Below, piece after piece: positions 35,313-43,107 of a stretch of 60,437 nucleotides of DNA. Each line of letters opens with the position of its first letter. Position 1 is the stretch's first letter. The stretch comes from a virus. Below the pieces are notes generated by a model. It worked only from the letters and a program-made list of their open reading frames with translations, made no database searches and was not told the origin of the DNA. The stretch lies in the IMG/VR virus record IMGVR_UViG_3300033148_004729, positions 1-60,437 of that record. The stretch is one strand, 5' to 3'. A program made the position numbers and the translations under genes.

Positions 35313-35403
35313 TCCTCTACCGGCGTCTGAATCTTCCTTCCGCACCGTAGGCGCCGGGGCACTCCTCCGGTGCTCTGCGGTGTGGCGCGTCCGGAGGTGG
35401 CCT

Positions 35404-36420
35404 GTGCCCGAGAGTCTCATCGAAGTCGAGGCAGATCTCATTCTGCATCTTTCAGAGGACGTGCTGTCTTGCGTCTCTGATGGTGAGTTCACCGAGGAGG
35501 CCATCGAAGATGTCTTCGTCGCCATGATGGAGACGTACGAGATTTCTCCAGAGGAACTCGAAGAGGTCATCGAGGAGTTCGTTGATGAGGACGTCGGACC
35601 GGACGCGATTGTCGAGGTCGTTGAGGAGGACATTCTCGATGAGCGGAAAGTTCTCAAAAAGTCCAAGCGCAAGATTCCTGGGGCTGACGACCCAGAACTC
35701 GATGAACCTGTAGAGCCCAAGCCCAAGCCAAAAAAGAAGATCAAGGTCAAGCGGAAGCTCCGTGGGGACGAGCCCGAGCCCGAGCCCGAGCCCGATCCGA
35801 AGCTCAAGGCGGCCGAGAAGGAGCCTGGCGAGGATCCCAAGAAGGAGCCCGAGGACAAGAAGGAAGGCGGCTTGATGCAGATGCTCAAGCATGCCCTCAT
35901 CGGTGCTGTGAAGAAGATGTACAAGCAGCCCGACAAGGCTGGCGAGATCGTCAAACGCGGTCTCAAGCGGGCCGGCAAGAAGGCTGTCAAGCACCTCGCC
36001 CGCAAGGGCATGAAGATGGTCTTCGGCAAGTGGATCAAAACGGGCAAGGGCGGTGCGAAGAAGCCCGAGCCTCCGAAGAAGCCCGTGACCCCTCAGCAGA
36101 AGGCGAAGAAGGAAGAGCCGGGAGCAGACAAGAAGGAGGAGTCGGTTGGTCTCGCCGAGGAGGTCCGCGGCATCCTTGACGAGGGGCGGCGAAGCGCCTC
36201 GGTCCAGGCGAAGAAGGATTTTGTTCGGCAGGCTCAAGAGCGGCAGGGCGTGGTCCGGATGCCGCGCATCAACAAGGACGAGTATCCTACCATCAAGGGG
36301 TTGGAGGGGCCGTTCCAGTTTCGTGGTGGGCGCATCTTGTACTACGATCCTCGCAAGGGTCGGTACTACGACAGGAAGACGGATATGTACCTGTCGCGTG
36401 GTGAGAACCTTGGGAGGTAG
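35404..36420 (+). CDS. highly charged Lys/Glu/Pro-rich protein
   Basis: 338 residues from GTG 35404 behind CCGGAGGTGG. First 80 residues are acidic (EVIEEFVDEDVG, EVVEED), then a Lys-rich low-complexity region with PEPEPEPDP near 120, a helical basic segment (LKHALIGAVKKMYKQPDKAG, GKKAVKHLARKGMKMVFGK), more Lys/Pro, and a compact end (GRILYYDPRKGRYYDRKT). Such proteins are often intrinsically disordered and DNA- or capsid-associated. No known family. Confidence 0.72.
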   Translation: MPESLIEVEADLILHLSEDVLSCVSDGEFTEEAIEDVFVAMMETYEISPEELEEVIEEFVDEDVGPDAIVEVVEEDILDERKVLKKSKRKIPGADDPELDEPVEPKPKPKKKIKVKRKLRGDEPEPEPEPDPKLKAAEKEPGEDPKKEPEDKKEGGLMQMLKHALIGAVKKMYKQPDKAGEIVKRGLKRAGKKAVKHLARKGMKMVFGKWIKTGKGGAKKPEPPKKPVTPQQKAKKEEPGADKKEESVGLAEEVRGILDEGRRSASVQAKKDFVRQAQERQGVVRMPRINKDEYPTIKGLEGPFQFRGGRILYYDPRKGRYYDRKTDMYLSRGENLGR

Positions 36421-36422
36421 AG

Positions 36423-36701
36423 ATGGGACTGTCGCAAGAGCTTCGAGAGTCGATGGGTGATCTGACCGAGAGGGAGGTCATCGGCATGACCTTCCAGGCG
36501 ATAGATGCGGAGTTGCACAACGTCAAGCTCCATGTGGACAGAGCCAGGAAGGCCAATGACAGGATGAAGGCGCGAGACCCCTCGATGCCCAAGACGCACG
36601 CCGAGTATTTGCCGAAGGCCATCCAACGAGACCTCTCGACGGCCGAAACGCACGCCGAGTACCTGCTGAAGACCATCCGGAAGGTCATGAAGTTTAGATG
36701 A
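36423..36701 (+). CDS. small helical protein with internal repeat
   Basis: 92 residues, ATG 36423 after GGGAGGTAG. The second half contains a tandem repeat of about 14 residues: THAEYLPKAIQRD and THAEYLLKTIRK. Stop overlaps the next ATG (ATGA). Function unknown. Confidence 0.68.
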   Translation: MGLSQELRESMGDLTEREVIGMTFQAIDAELHNVKLHVDRARKANDRMKARDPSMPKTHAEYLPKAIQRDLSTAETHAEYLLKTIRKVMKFR

Positions 36702-37207
36702 GGGCTCTCCTCTCCGTCGTGGCTGTCGTTTTCCTCGTGGCTTGTGGGGCTGCGACAGCCGAGGAGAGGGCCGAGCGCACCCTTCCTGACCCTCTGTTCA
36801 CCCAGGAGCTTCCGGACCCACCTGAGGAGGTTCCTCCGGACAAGCGAATGTCAACGCCGGCTGAGGCTTGTGTCGTCGAGGGTTCCGACCCGCCGCAGAA
36901 GCTCCCTCCAGGTATTCTCATCAGCCAGGAGATGGGGCTTCGGGCGGCGAGGACCAAGGTTGCGTACGACGAGATCCGGAGTCTCTACAAGACCGACCTG
37001 GCGACCATGGACCGAGAGCGTGGCGTCTACGAGAAGCACCTCGAAGCGGCCGACACGGAGATCACCGTCTGGCGGGAACGGTCGAGGCGCACCTGGCTGG
37101 AGAGAAACGGTGGTCTTCTTGGTCTTGGCTTGGGTTTCGTTGTTGGGGCAGCGATCACGGTGGCCATCGTTGCGGCTGTAGAAGGCACTACTGAGGGCAT
37201 CCGATGA
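36698..37207 (+). CDS. candidate unimolecular spanin (lipoprotein with C-terminal TM)
   Basis: 169 residues. The N-terminus RALLSVVAVVFLVAC ends in a lipobox (LVAC), giving a mature lipoprotein; then a Pro-rich periplasmic stretch (PDPLFTQELPDPPEEVPPD), a charged helical section (YEKHLEAADTEITVWRER), and a C-terminal membrane span (GLLGLGLGFVVGAAITVAI). An outer-membrane lipid anchor at one end and an inner-membrane anchor at the other is the definition of u-spanins such as T1 gp11, which fuse the two membranes at the last step of lysis. Two kilobases downstream of the holin. The alternative is an inner-membrane lipoprotein with another job. Confidence 0.6.
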   Translation: MRALLSVVAVVFLVACGAATAEERAERTLPDPLFTQELPDPPEEVPPDKRMSTPAEACVVEGSDPPQKLPPGILISQEMGLRAARTKVAYDEIRSLYKTDLATMDRERGVYEKHLEAADTEITVWRERSRRTWLERNGGLLGLGLGFVVGAAITVAIVAAVEGTTEGIR

Positions 37208-37524
37208 GGGAAGCAGAGGCGGTTGCTGGTCTCGAAGAGGCTTGCGACTTCGAGGAACAGCTCAAGGAGCGGTTTGATGTTGTGGCCGCTCAGACCGGGC
37301 TTCGCTCTGGTTTTGTTGATGCGCCACTGGCCATTCGGGCGTTGGAGCAGATGATTTTTGGTGCGAAGAAGGAAGAGGCCTATCTCAAGCGGCTCGTCAA
37401 GACCGGCGTTGGTACGGTGTGGGGTGGTCAGGGTGAGAGCAAAGTAACGAAGACATGGGTTATCGCAAGGGACTACCTCCGATCCCTCGAAGACCTGTAT
37501 GCTCTGGCTCAAGCAAAGGTGTGA
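37204..37524 (+). CDS. unknown small protein
   Basis: 106 residues, ATGA overlap with the lipoprotein gene. Helical, acidic N-terminus (AEAVAGLEEACDFEEQLK), then ALEQMIFGAKKEEAYLKRL. No domain recognised; the tight overlap suggests it is co-translated with the candidate spanin. Confidence 0.65.
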   Translation: MREAEAVAGLEEACDFEEQLKERFDVVAAQTGLRSGFVDAPLAIRALEQMIFGAKKEEAYLKRLVKTGVGTVWGGQGESKVTKTWVIARDYLRSLEDLYALAQAKV

Positions 37525-37536
37525 GAGGAGAGGACA

Positions 37537-38124
37537 ATGGGCGGATTGGCGAAGCAGCTTCGTAGCATCCTGAGCGAGGGACAAGAGATTGACGACGATG
37601 AGCTTGTGGAGCGTCTCGCTTCGCTCAACCTCAAGCTGTCTGGTCCGCTCGCCAAGATGCCTTCCTACCTGAAGGTCATCAACGACGAGTTGGGGCAGGC
37701 CGACTACTCTCTTCAGCTTCTTGCCAAGGGCGAGAAGTACGCGCCGCAGAAGGGCAATCTCATCGCGGCCCTCAGGAAGATCCAGCAGACGACGCGCGTG
37801 GCGCTCAGGCGCGTCGAGAAGGTCGAGAGCATCGAGGACGATGGCGACCTACTCGACGAATCAGCCATCGCTGGTTTGACCAACGCGCAGCGTCGTGCGT
37901 TGCCGAATGGGTTCGATCTGGCTGTGTTCATCGAGAACGCAGAGCATGATTTGAACCAGATACGTTCTGGTCTTCAAGGTTTCGTGAAGGTACAGGAGGG
38001 GGATGCTCGTAGTCGTTGGAAGCTCGCCGGACGTGTCATGAGTGGGCTTGCTTCTCTCCAGGGGGAATCGAAGCGGTACTACAACAAGGTGGGTCACAGC
38101 TTCGATAAGATGCCGAAGGAGTAG
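37537..38124 (+). CDS. unknown helical protein (195 aa)
   Basis: ATG 37537 with GAGAGGAGAGG before it. N-terminal GGLAKQLRSILSEG resembles the N-termini of the 38130 protein (MLAESLRSIIEG) and of part of the 35404 protein (LAEEVRGILDEG). The shared L-A-x-x-x-R-x-I-L-x-E-G is probably a common targeting or processing peptide. The remainder is helical. Confidence 0.7.
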   Translation: MGGLAKQLRSILSEGQEIDDDELVERLASLNLKLSGPLAKMPSYLKVINDELGQADYSLQLLAKGEKYAPQKGNLIAALRKIQQTTRVALRRVEKVESIEDDGDLLDESAIAGLTNAQRRALPNGFDLAVFIENAEHDLNQIRSGLQGFVKVQEGDARSRWKLAGRVMSGLASLQGESKRYYNKVGHSFDKMPKE

Positions 38125-38129
38125 AGGTC

Positions 38130-39764
38130 ATGATGGGGATGTTGGCAGAGAGCCTCCGGAGCATTATCGAAGGCCCCCTTGGTGAGCACGGAGTCACCAT
38201 CGGCAAGGTTCGTGAGCGCGTTGCGACCATCCGGCAGAATGAGCGCCGGACGGTTTTTGGTGTTTCCATTTTTCGTGATGGTGACGACCGCTACTTCATC
38301 GGCGAGGAATCTGAGCCTGCATCGAAGAAGGGTGCTGCTGAAGCCGTCAAGGGGGCCCTCCAGCAGCAAGGGAGACTTCTTGATGATGATGGGCATGTTC
38401 TTGACGAGAAGCTCTCCTCGGCTGCTCTGAGGGCCATGCAGGACCAGGAGAAGGCCGCACAGGAGCACGAGGCCAAGATCGGCGCTGCTTTCAAGAAGCT
38501 CGGGAAGCGGTATGCCGAAGCTCTTTCGAAGATGAGCGGCAAGGAGTGGAAGGTCGCCAACGCCAGTGCTGACATCTTCAGCCTCGATTCTGACGACAAG
38601 CCCAAGCGGGCTGTCGACATCTACTGGGAGGCTGATCCTGGAACCAACACGGCCACCATCTACATCGAGGGGCCGAAGGGTAAGCGGGAGGTCTACAAGA
38701 AGCAGCGCCTCGCTGACATCCCGAAGAAGAACTACGTTGCGTGGCTCCAGGGAGTTCTCAAGGAGGAGATGAGGGCTATCCTCGGTATGGCCATGATGGA
38801 GATGGCCGAGCCAGAGGTGATCTTCGAGCACGCTGTCATCATCGAAGAGGTCAAGGGCGTTCTGGCCGAGTTCGAGGTCTACAAGAAGCGAGGTTTCGGG
38901 CACGCACCGAACAAGGGTCGCAAGACTCCATCCGTGGTGGGCTCGCTGACGAAGGTCAACGCTCTGTTCAAGCGGCTGTTGCTCACTCTGAAGCGCGGTG
39001 GTGATTTCGACAACGTGATCTGGCTGCTCCGCAAGGAGAGCGTGCCCGAGAGCGACATCAACTACGCGATTCGCCGGCTCCGGATGCCGATGGCTTACGC
39101 CGAGGAGGTGGACCTCGACGGTGACGCGCTTGACGAGGGTGAGTGGGACGAGGCCGAGGAGGCTGATCTCTTCCCTTTTGAGAGCGAGTTGACTCTGGAC
39201 CGCATCGAGGAGTTGACTGGTGAGGGCGGGCACTGGGAGGGTGGAAGCGAAGGCTATCAAGCCTGGTTCAACCGGACCAAGGGCTACGACCTCAAGACCA
39301 TGCGGAAGATGGCCATCAAGCAGGGGTACGCGGACCTGTCCGGAGCTTCCAAGCACTCCGATTACCAGGGCGTTGGCGAAATCATTGGCTATATGCTCAG
39401 GAAGGGTCGCCCGGTTTTTGTCCTCGACGACCAGATCACCCTCAGGCAGAAAAGCAACATCGACTCTTTCACTCTTGGACTGCACATCGGCCTCGGTGAG
39501 GGTCCGGCGCTGGAGCCCAAGGACAAGACGAAGTGGAAGATGAAGCAAATCTCTTCGGCAAAGACCAGACGCAAGGGTTGGCGCGTTTGGGTCACGAAGG
39601 TTGGAGCAAGAGAGCTTCCGAGCAAGGTCGTTCAGCCGAAGGGTTTCGGCAAGAAGTCCGTGGGGTCAGAGCGACGTGCGGTCAACAGGTTGGCTGCCGA
39701 GCCTGACCATGATTTCACCAAGACGAAGATCGTACCGAAGCGCCGGGTCCGAGCCGCTTCCTGA
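38130..39764 (+). CDS. large unknown virion-region protein (544 aa)
   Basis: Start ATG 38130 (a second ATG follows at 38133). N-terminal MLAESLRSIIEG as in the gene before. Middle sections are helical (AALRAMQDQEKAAQEHEAK), with an acidic stretch (EGEWDEAEEADLF) near 345 and a basic C-terminus (TKIVPKRRVRAAS). It is the last gene of the long plus-strand late-type run; a promoter-like sequence follows. No known motif. Confidence 0.72.
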   Translation: MMGMLAESLRSIIEGPLGEHGVTIGKVRERVATIRQNERRTVFGVSIFRDGDDRYFIGEESEPASKKGAAEAVKGALQQQGRLLDDDGHVLDEKLSSAALRAMQDQEKAAQEHEAKIGAAFKKLGKRYAEALSKMSGKEWKVANASADIFSLDSDDKPKRAVDIYWEADPGTNTATIYIEGPKGKREVYKKQRLADIPKKNYVAWLQGVLKEEMRAILGMAMMEMAEPEVIFEHAVIIEEVKGVLAEFEVYKKRGFGHAPNKGRKTPSVVGSLTKVNALFKRLLLTLKRGGDFDNVIWLLRKESVPESDINYAIRRLRMPMAYAEEVDLDGDALDEGEWDEAEEADLFPFESELTLDRIEELTGEGGHWEGGSEGYQAWFNRTKGYDLKTMRKMAIKQGYADLSGASKHSDYQGVGEIIGYMLRKGRPVFVLDDQITLRQKSNIDSFTLGLHIGLGEGPALEPKDKTKWKMKQISSAKTRRKGWRVWVTKVGARELPSKVVQPKGFGKKSVGSERRAVNRLAAEPDHDFTKTKIVPKRRVRAAS

Positions 39765-39769
39765 ACAGC

Positions 39770-39795
39770 TTGACAATCGCCGGTTGTGATATAAC
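39770..39795 (+). promoter_or_regulatory. sigma70-like promoter ahead of 39805
   Basis: TTGACA at 39770-39775 and TATAAC at 39790-39795, with a TGA immediately before the -10 that gives an extended -10 (TGATATAAC). The spacer of 14 is short. The predicted transcription start falls at the ATG of the next gene. It marks the border between the late-type block and the accessory block. Confidence 0.5.
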
Positions 39796-39804
39796 CTCCC
39801 TGGT

Positions 39805-40101
39805 ATGACCGAGGGGGAACCGAGGGTGCCCGAAGAAGGAGAACGTTCTCTTCGGGATGAGCTTGCGGCCGAGCGTGACCGTGCTGATCGTTTCGAAATA
39901 GAGTCCATCATCATGTTGGAGATGGCCTGTCGAACCCGCGAAATTGCTGTCGCGTCCGGTTTTCAGGTCGTGGCGCAGTGCAAGCGATATGTCGAGGAGG
40001 TCAAGCCTCTGTTGGAGGATCGGATAGCTCTGCGCGAAGAGGTCGAACGTCGTCTTGTGAACAAGAGGAATCGTGGGCAAAAACAAGAGAATGAACCTTG
40101 A
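39805..40101 (+). CDS. small charged helical protein
   Basis: 98 residues, ATG 39805 with no SD. Glu/Arg-rich helix (SLRDELAAERDRADRFEIES) and a basic end. Overlaps the next gene by 29 bases. Possibly translated from a leaderless message (see promoter). Confidence 0.62.
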   Translation: MTEGEPRVPEEGERSLRDELAAERDRADRFEIESIIMLEMACRTREIAVASGFQVVAQCKRYVEEVKPLLEDRIALREEVERRLVNKRNRGQKQENEP

Positions 40102-40465
40102 TGTTTCACATGGAACAACAGTTTTTCCACATGGTATTTGCTCAAGGTGCAAGCAGCGTCCATCCCGTCCCTCTCATCGGTGGTGCAGGGAATGTCACGC
40201 CAAGAACATGAAGGAACGAAGGGCCACGGGAAAGGGCAAGCTGCGGATCCCGGATCTTTGTACCGATGAGGCCATTGTGGAGGCCATTGACGAGATGAAG
40301 CATCGGCTCAGGTCAGGTGCCCCGCTTGGGAAGTGGTCATCCATCAGATCTTCGCTCGATGCCAAGCTCAGGTTCTTCATCATCGACAACGAACTCGACG
40401 GCGACCCCCATATGCACGCCAGCTTGCCGAAGGACCGTGAGGACCCTTCCAAACCGGTGGGGTGA
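40073..40465 (+). CDS. Cys-rich zinc-finger protein, possibly frame-broken
   Basis: 130 residues, GTG 40073 behind AAGAGGAATC. Contains CSRCKQRPSRPSHRWCRECH (a CxxC...CxxC finger). Its frame ends in TGA at a GGGG run (40460-40463); with one G fewer it would continue into the next entry, making one protein with three fingers. Confidence 0.65.
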   Translation: MGKNKRMNLDVSHGTTVFPHGICSRCKQRPSRPSHRWCRECHAKNMKERRATGKGKLRIPDLCTDEAIVEAIDEMKHRLRSGAPLGKWSSIRSSLDAKLRFFIIDNELDGDPHMHASLPKDREDPSKPVG

Positions 40466-40496
40466 GCTTTCCCCGTGCGCGGGCGCGTGCGGGCGT

Positions 40497-40916
40497 GTGA
40501 GCTTGCCTGGAAACCTCCTGTGCGCCGAGTGTCATGAGGCCGATGGGGTCGAGCCCCCAGTGGTGGAGCGCGACCTCGACATCCACATTGAGGTGATGGA
40601 GGAGCAGTTCCGTGGCGAGCATCGTTGGCAGGACCGTATCGAGGAGGAGGGCACCCACCCTTGTGGGCTTTGTGAGCGACCCGCACTTCCAGGCCGTATT
40701 TACTGCTCGCCAAGGTGTCGTGGTCGGGCTCCGCGCATCGGAGGGCAGGTTTTCCTCCTTGATGGCATCGAGGCCTCTCTGGTCGAGCATGCTCGTCGGT
40801 TAGGCCTCAAGAAGGACACCGTGATCAAGCGTGTCTCGCGGGGTGTTGATCCCATCGAGGCACTCATGACCCCGCTTGATGACCGACCCCTTTGGGAACG
40901 CCGCCAATCATCTTGA
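40497..40916 (+). CDS. Cys-rich protein with DNA-binding-like C-terminus (start uncertain)
   Basis: From GTG 40497 it is 139 residues. The frame is open further upstream and encodes a complete finger (PCAGACGRVSLPGNLLCAEC) that the GTG start would cut. This suggests fusion with the preceding gene through a G-run length error, or a start upstream. A second finger is HPCGLCERPALPGRIYCSPRC. The end EASLVEHARRLGLKKDTVIKR and VSRGVDPIEALM looks like a short helix-turn-helix for phage-type recognition. Confidence 0.6.
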   Translation: MSLPGNLLCAECHEADGVEPPVVERDLDIHIEVMEEQFRGEHRWQDRIEEEGTHPCGLCERPALPGRIYCSPRCRGRAPRIGGQVFLLDGIEASLVEHARRLGLKKDTVIKRVSRGVDPIEALMTPLDDRPLWERRQSS

Positions 40917-40940
40917 CAGACGCAAGTTGTGCGTTATGTT
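40913..40940 (+). promoter_or_regulatory. promoter of the TTGACAGACGC type
   Basis: TTGACA 40913-40918, 16-base spacer, TATGTT 40935-40940. The -35 is followed by GACGC as in several promoters of this region, and ACGCA...TGCGT form an inverted repeat inside the spacer that could be an operator. Drives the gene at 40961. Confidence 0.6.
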
Positions 40941-40960
40941 ATGGGTGGAAGGGAGGCGTC

Positions 40961-41248
40961 ATGAACGTGTCTTTTGATCTTGGACCCGTCGTCGCTACTC
41001 CGGCAGCACTCGCCCTGTGCGAGAAGCTCGGAAGGGACCCGAGGGCTCTGATAGCTCGTCACGCCAGGGGGGACTGGGGCGACATCGACCCCGGTGATCA
41101 GGGTGCCAATGAGGAGGCGCTGGAGTGCGGATCTCGCATCTTCTCCGTCTACAAGGTGAAGGGGGAGACGCTGTGGGTGATCACGGATGCTGAGGTTGCC
41201 CCAGGGAAGCGGCAGGCCACGACTCTGCTGCGGCCAGAGGACTACTGA
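40961..41248 (+). CDS. conserved hypothetical protein of plasmid/phage type
   Basis: 95 residues, ATG 40961 with GGAAGGGAGG. LIARHARGDWGDIDPGDQGA then NEEALECGSRIFSVYKVKGE and TLWVITDAEVAP recall a widespread plasmid-borne family (GDWGD, N-x-x-A-L-x-x-G-x-R-(I/L)-x-S-x-Y, WVIT-x-A-D/E). Function unknown. Confidence 0.72.
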   Translation: MNVSFDLGPVVATPAALALCEKLGRDPRALIARHARGDWGDIDPGDQGANEEALECGSRIFSVYKVKGETLWVITDAEVAPGKRQATTLLRPEDY

Positions 41249-41262
41249 AGAAGGAGGGTGTC

Positions 41263-41616
41263 GTGACACAAGCCAGGGTGTTTCACGCTGACGAAGGGGT
41301 CGTTCGGGCAAGAGGCGCAAGTGCCTTCGACGGTGAGGCCATCTGGCCAGACGAGTACCGGCTTGTGGCTCGTGTTGACGTACCCGACAGCACCGACGTG
41401 TTGCCACAAGACCAGGCAAATCTGGCATTCCAGAAAACCAACCACATCGAGGAGCCGTGGTGGGAGAACGAGGGCGTCGAGAGGGTCGGTCCAGAAACGC
41501 GCTCAACTTCAGTTGGTGACGTGGTGGTGGTCGGTGAGGTCGGGTTCGTCTGTGATCGCTGTGGTTGGTTGGAGTTCTCCGTTGTTCGACCAAAGCTGAC
41601 CAGCGATCTGTACTGA
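41263..41616 (+). CDS. conserved hypothetical protein of plasmid type
   Basis: 117 residues, GTG 41263 with GAAGGAGGG. LAFQKTNHIEEPWWENEGVE followed by RSTSVGDVVVV fits a plasmid/phage family with the TNHI...RSTSVGD signature. A CDRCG near the end may bind zinc. It follows the 40961 gene as in many plasmids, suggesting a shared module. Confidence 0.72.
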   Translation: MTQARVFHADEGVVRARGASAFDGEAIWPDEYRLVARVDVPDSTDVLPQDQANLAFQKTNHIEEPWWENEGVERVGPETRSTSVGDVVVVGEVGFVCDRCGWLEFSVVRPKLTSDLY

Positions 41617-41630
41617 GAAGGGAGGGCGTC

Positions 41631-42089
41631 ATGGGTATCTACATCTACACGATGCTGCGAAACAAACCGGTCCGGACGGATTTTGGTCCGGTCTATTTAC
41701 AGAAGTACCTCTGCAAGGCTGCGGACCTCGATGATCTCTTCACCGAGGGACGTGGGCTGCTTCAAGCTCGTATCGACCAAGCCCGAGAGACGTGGCTCGT
41801 CGACGAGGACATCTACTTCGTGTTGCCGACTGGTGGCGACTGTGACGTCGCACAGGCTGGTGACAAGGTGTTCCGTGGGACCGCCAACGATGCGTGTGTG
41901 TGGTGCGACTATGATGGTGTGCCCGGTACGTTGCTTGGAGTTCTCGTCGAGCAGGATGGTTGTTGGATGGTCAAGCCACACTGTCGTTTTTGCCGAGGAG
42001 AGGGTCAAGAGGCCGACGATTCCAAAGATGGCGGTTGGGCTCTGTGCCGTGAATGTGAGGGCACCGGAGTTCGTCAGGAGGCGGTGTGA
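41631..42089 (+). CDS. unknown protein with DnaJ-type zinc motif
   Basis: 152 residues, ATG 41631 behind GAAGGGAGG. The C-terminus has CRFCRGEGQ and CRECEGTG, two CxxCxGxG half-sites like a DnaJ zinc centre. Rest not recognised. Overlaps the next start (GTGA). Confidence 0.7.
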   Translation: MGIYIYTMLRNKPVRTDFGPVYLQKYLCKAADLDDLFTEGRGLLQARIDQARETWLVDEDIYFVLPTGGDCDVAQAGDKVFRGTANDACVWCDYDGVPGTLLGVLVEQDGCWMVKPHCRFCRGEGQEADDSKDGGWALCRECEGTGVRQEAV

Positions 42090-42442
42090 AGAACTTCACT
42101 TTCTCTCTGTGTTCCGATGCTGAGGCAGGACCGCTCACGGAAGACGGCGAGCCCATTATGCTACTTCGGTGGTTCATCCTTGCCGAGGATGAGAAGGGGT
42201 GCCGTTGGACCTACGATGGTCCAGGGGGGCAGTGGGACCCGACCGTCGACGATAGTCCACCGGATGGAGCCGAGGGCTTGCGTGGTGAGTTCGAGTCGAA
42301 GAAGATCGATCCGTCGAAGAACACACGAGCTTGGGCAGAAGATCTCCCGAGGTACGGTTCTGAGGCGTGGGACGATAACGCCGAGTACGGGTTGGCCTGT
42401 GAAGAGGCTGATGCTCTTGGAACCACGCGGCCCGAGTGGTAG
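42086..42442 (+). CDS. unknown acidic protein
   Basis: 118 residues, GTG 42086 overlapping TGA, SD CAGGAGG. Acidic, Trp-rich (WTYDGPGGQWDPTVDD). No domain recognised. Confidence 0.66.
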   Translation: MKNFTFSLCSDAEAGPLTEDGEPIMLLRWFILAEDEKGCRWTYDGPGGQWDPTVDDSPPDGAEGLRGEFESKKIDPSKNTRAWAEDLPRYGSEAWDDNAEYGLACEEADALGTTRPEW

Positions 42443-42449
42443 GAGGTGC

Positions 42450-42623
42450 ATGGCCAGGATCACACTGAAGAAGTTCGTTCTGATGGGGGCAACGATGCTT
42501 GTTGCCATTGGGTGCAGGGCGGTAGGGTTCGTCCGGGACATCATTGCCGGAGATCGAAAAAGGAGCAGGAGATGTGGGAGTTCGCAGCACAGCACCCGAT
42601 CTGGTTCTTCTTTTACCTCGTGA
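42450..42623 (+). CDS. small signal-peptide-like protein overlapping 42572
   Basis: 57 residues, ATG 42450 with AGGAGG four bases upstream. RITLKKFVLMGATMLVAIGC is a good signal/lipoprotein-like start, then a basic Ser-rich end. It overlaps the next gene by 52 bases in another frame. The strong SD is the main support. Confidence 0.45.
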   Translation: MARITLKKFVLMGATMLVAIGCRAVGFVRDIIAGDRKRSRRCGSSQHSTRSGSSFTS

Positions 42624-42766
42624 CGGTTTGCCTGAGTATCATGGTGATCGCGGCGAGCTTGTTTTCTACTGTCAGGTTTGTCTTTGTCGATCTTCTTCGT
42701 GACAAGGGCGGGGATGATGGTGGTCCTGATGGTGGAGTTGAGTCGGATCCAGAGACTTCCGACTGA
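42572..42766 (+). CDS. small single-pass membrane protein
   Basis: 64 residues, ATG 42572 behind AAGGAGCAGGAG. WEFAAQHPIWFFFYLVTVC then LSIMVIAASLFSTVRFVFV spans the membrane; the C-terminal tail is acidic (GGPDGGVESDPETSD). Could be a small holin or antiholin-like protein. Confidence 0.62.
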   Translation: MWEFAAQHPIWFFFYLVTVCLSIMVIAASLFSTVRFVFVDLLRDKGGDDGGPDGGVESDPETSD

Positions 42767-42835
42767 GGTTGGGCTCGATACCAACAAGAAAGTGGCCTCC
42801 TCAAGGCATTTGCGGCCACTGCACTGACCTCGTGC

Positions 42836-42841
42836 TATCAT
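42836..42841 (+). promoter_or_regulatory. extended -10 promoter ahead of 42849
   Basis: TGCTATCAT at 42833-42841: TATCAT hexamer with TGn extension. No convincing -35 (TTGCGG 20 bases away). Seven bases later comes the ATG at 42849, so any message would be leaderless. Confidence 0.4.
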
Positions 42842-42848
42842 CCTGGCG

Positions 42849-43076
42849 ATGGAGATAGGTGACCGCTTCGGCAAGTGGGAGGTCATCTCCTTCGATGCCA
42901 AGAGATACCGGGGCCATATCCAGGTTGTAGTCAGGTGTGAGTGCGGGGGCGTCCGTGCCATACCTCGAAGCTACCTCACCCGGAACGAGAGGCCGAGTCG
43001 TCAATGTCAGGTGTGTGCCAGAAAAGCATGCGCTGCACTCCGCTTTGGGACACGAAAACCTCCGCTTGACGCTTGA
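42849..43076 (+). CDS. orphan zinc-ribbon module related to the HNH endonuclease repeats
   Basis: 75 residues. EIGDRFGKWEVISFDAKRYR, then VVVRCECGGVRAIPRSYL and CQVCARK correspond to the module repeated twice in the endonuclease at 4955 (GxxFGxWxV, CxCG, CxxC). It lacks the nuclease part. It may be a domestic DNA-binding protein or a remnant of a homing endonuclease. No SD before ATG 42849. Confidence 0.68.
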   Translation: MEIGDRFGKWEVISFDAKRYRGHIQVVVRCECGGVRAIPRSYLTRNERPSRQCQVCARKACAALRFGTRKPPLDA

Positions 43077-43101
43077 CAAACCCCTCTTGTGGGCCAATGA
43101 T
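43073..43101 (+). promoter_or_regulatory. promoter ahead of 43108
   Basis: TTGACA 43073-43078, 17-base spacer, AATGAT 43096-43101. ATG of the next gene starts six bases after the -10, at the expected transcription start, with no SD. Leaderless translation is predicted. Confidence 0.5.
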
Positions 43102-43107
43102 TGAATT

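Noticed and set aside
38094-39548. 484-codon minus-strand frame
   Set aside because: Exactly antisense to the 38130 gene, Leu/Val/Asp-rich shadow without SD or motif.
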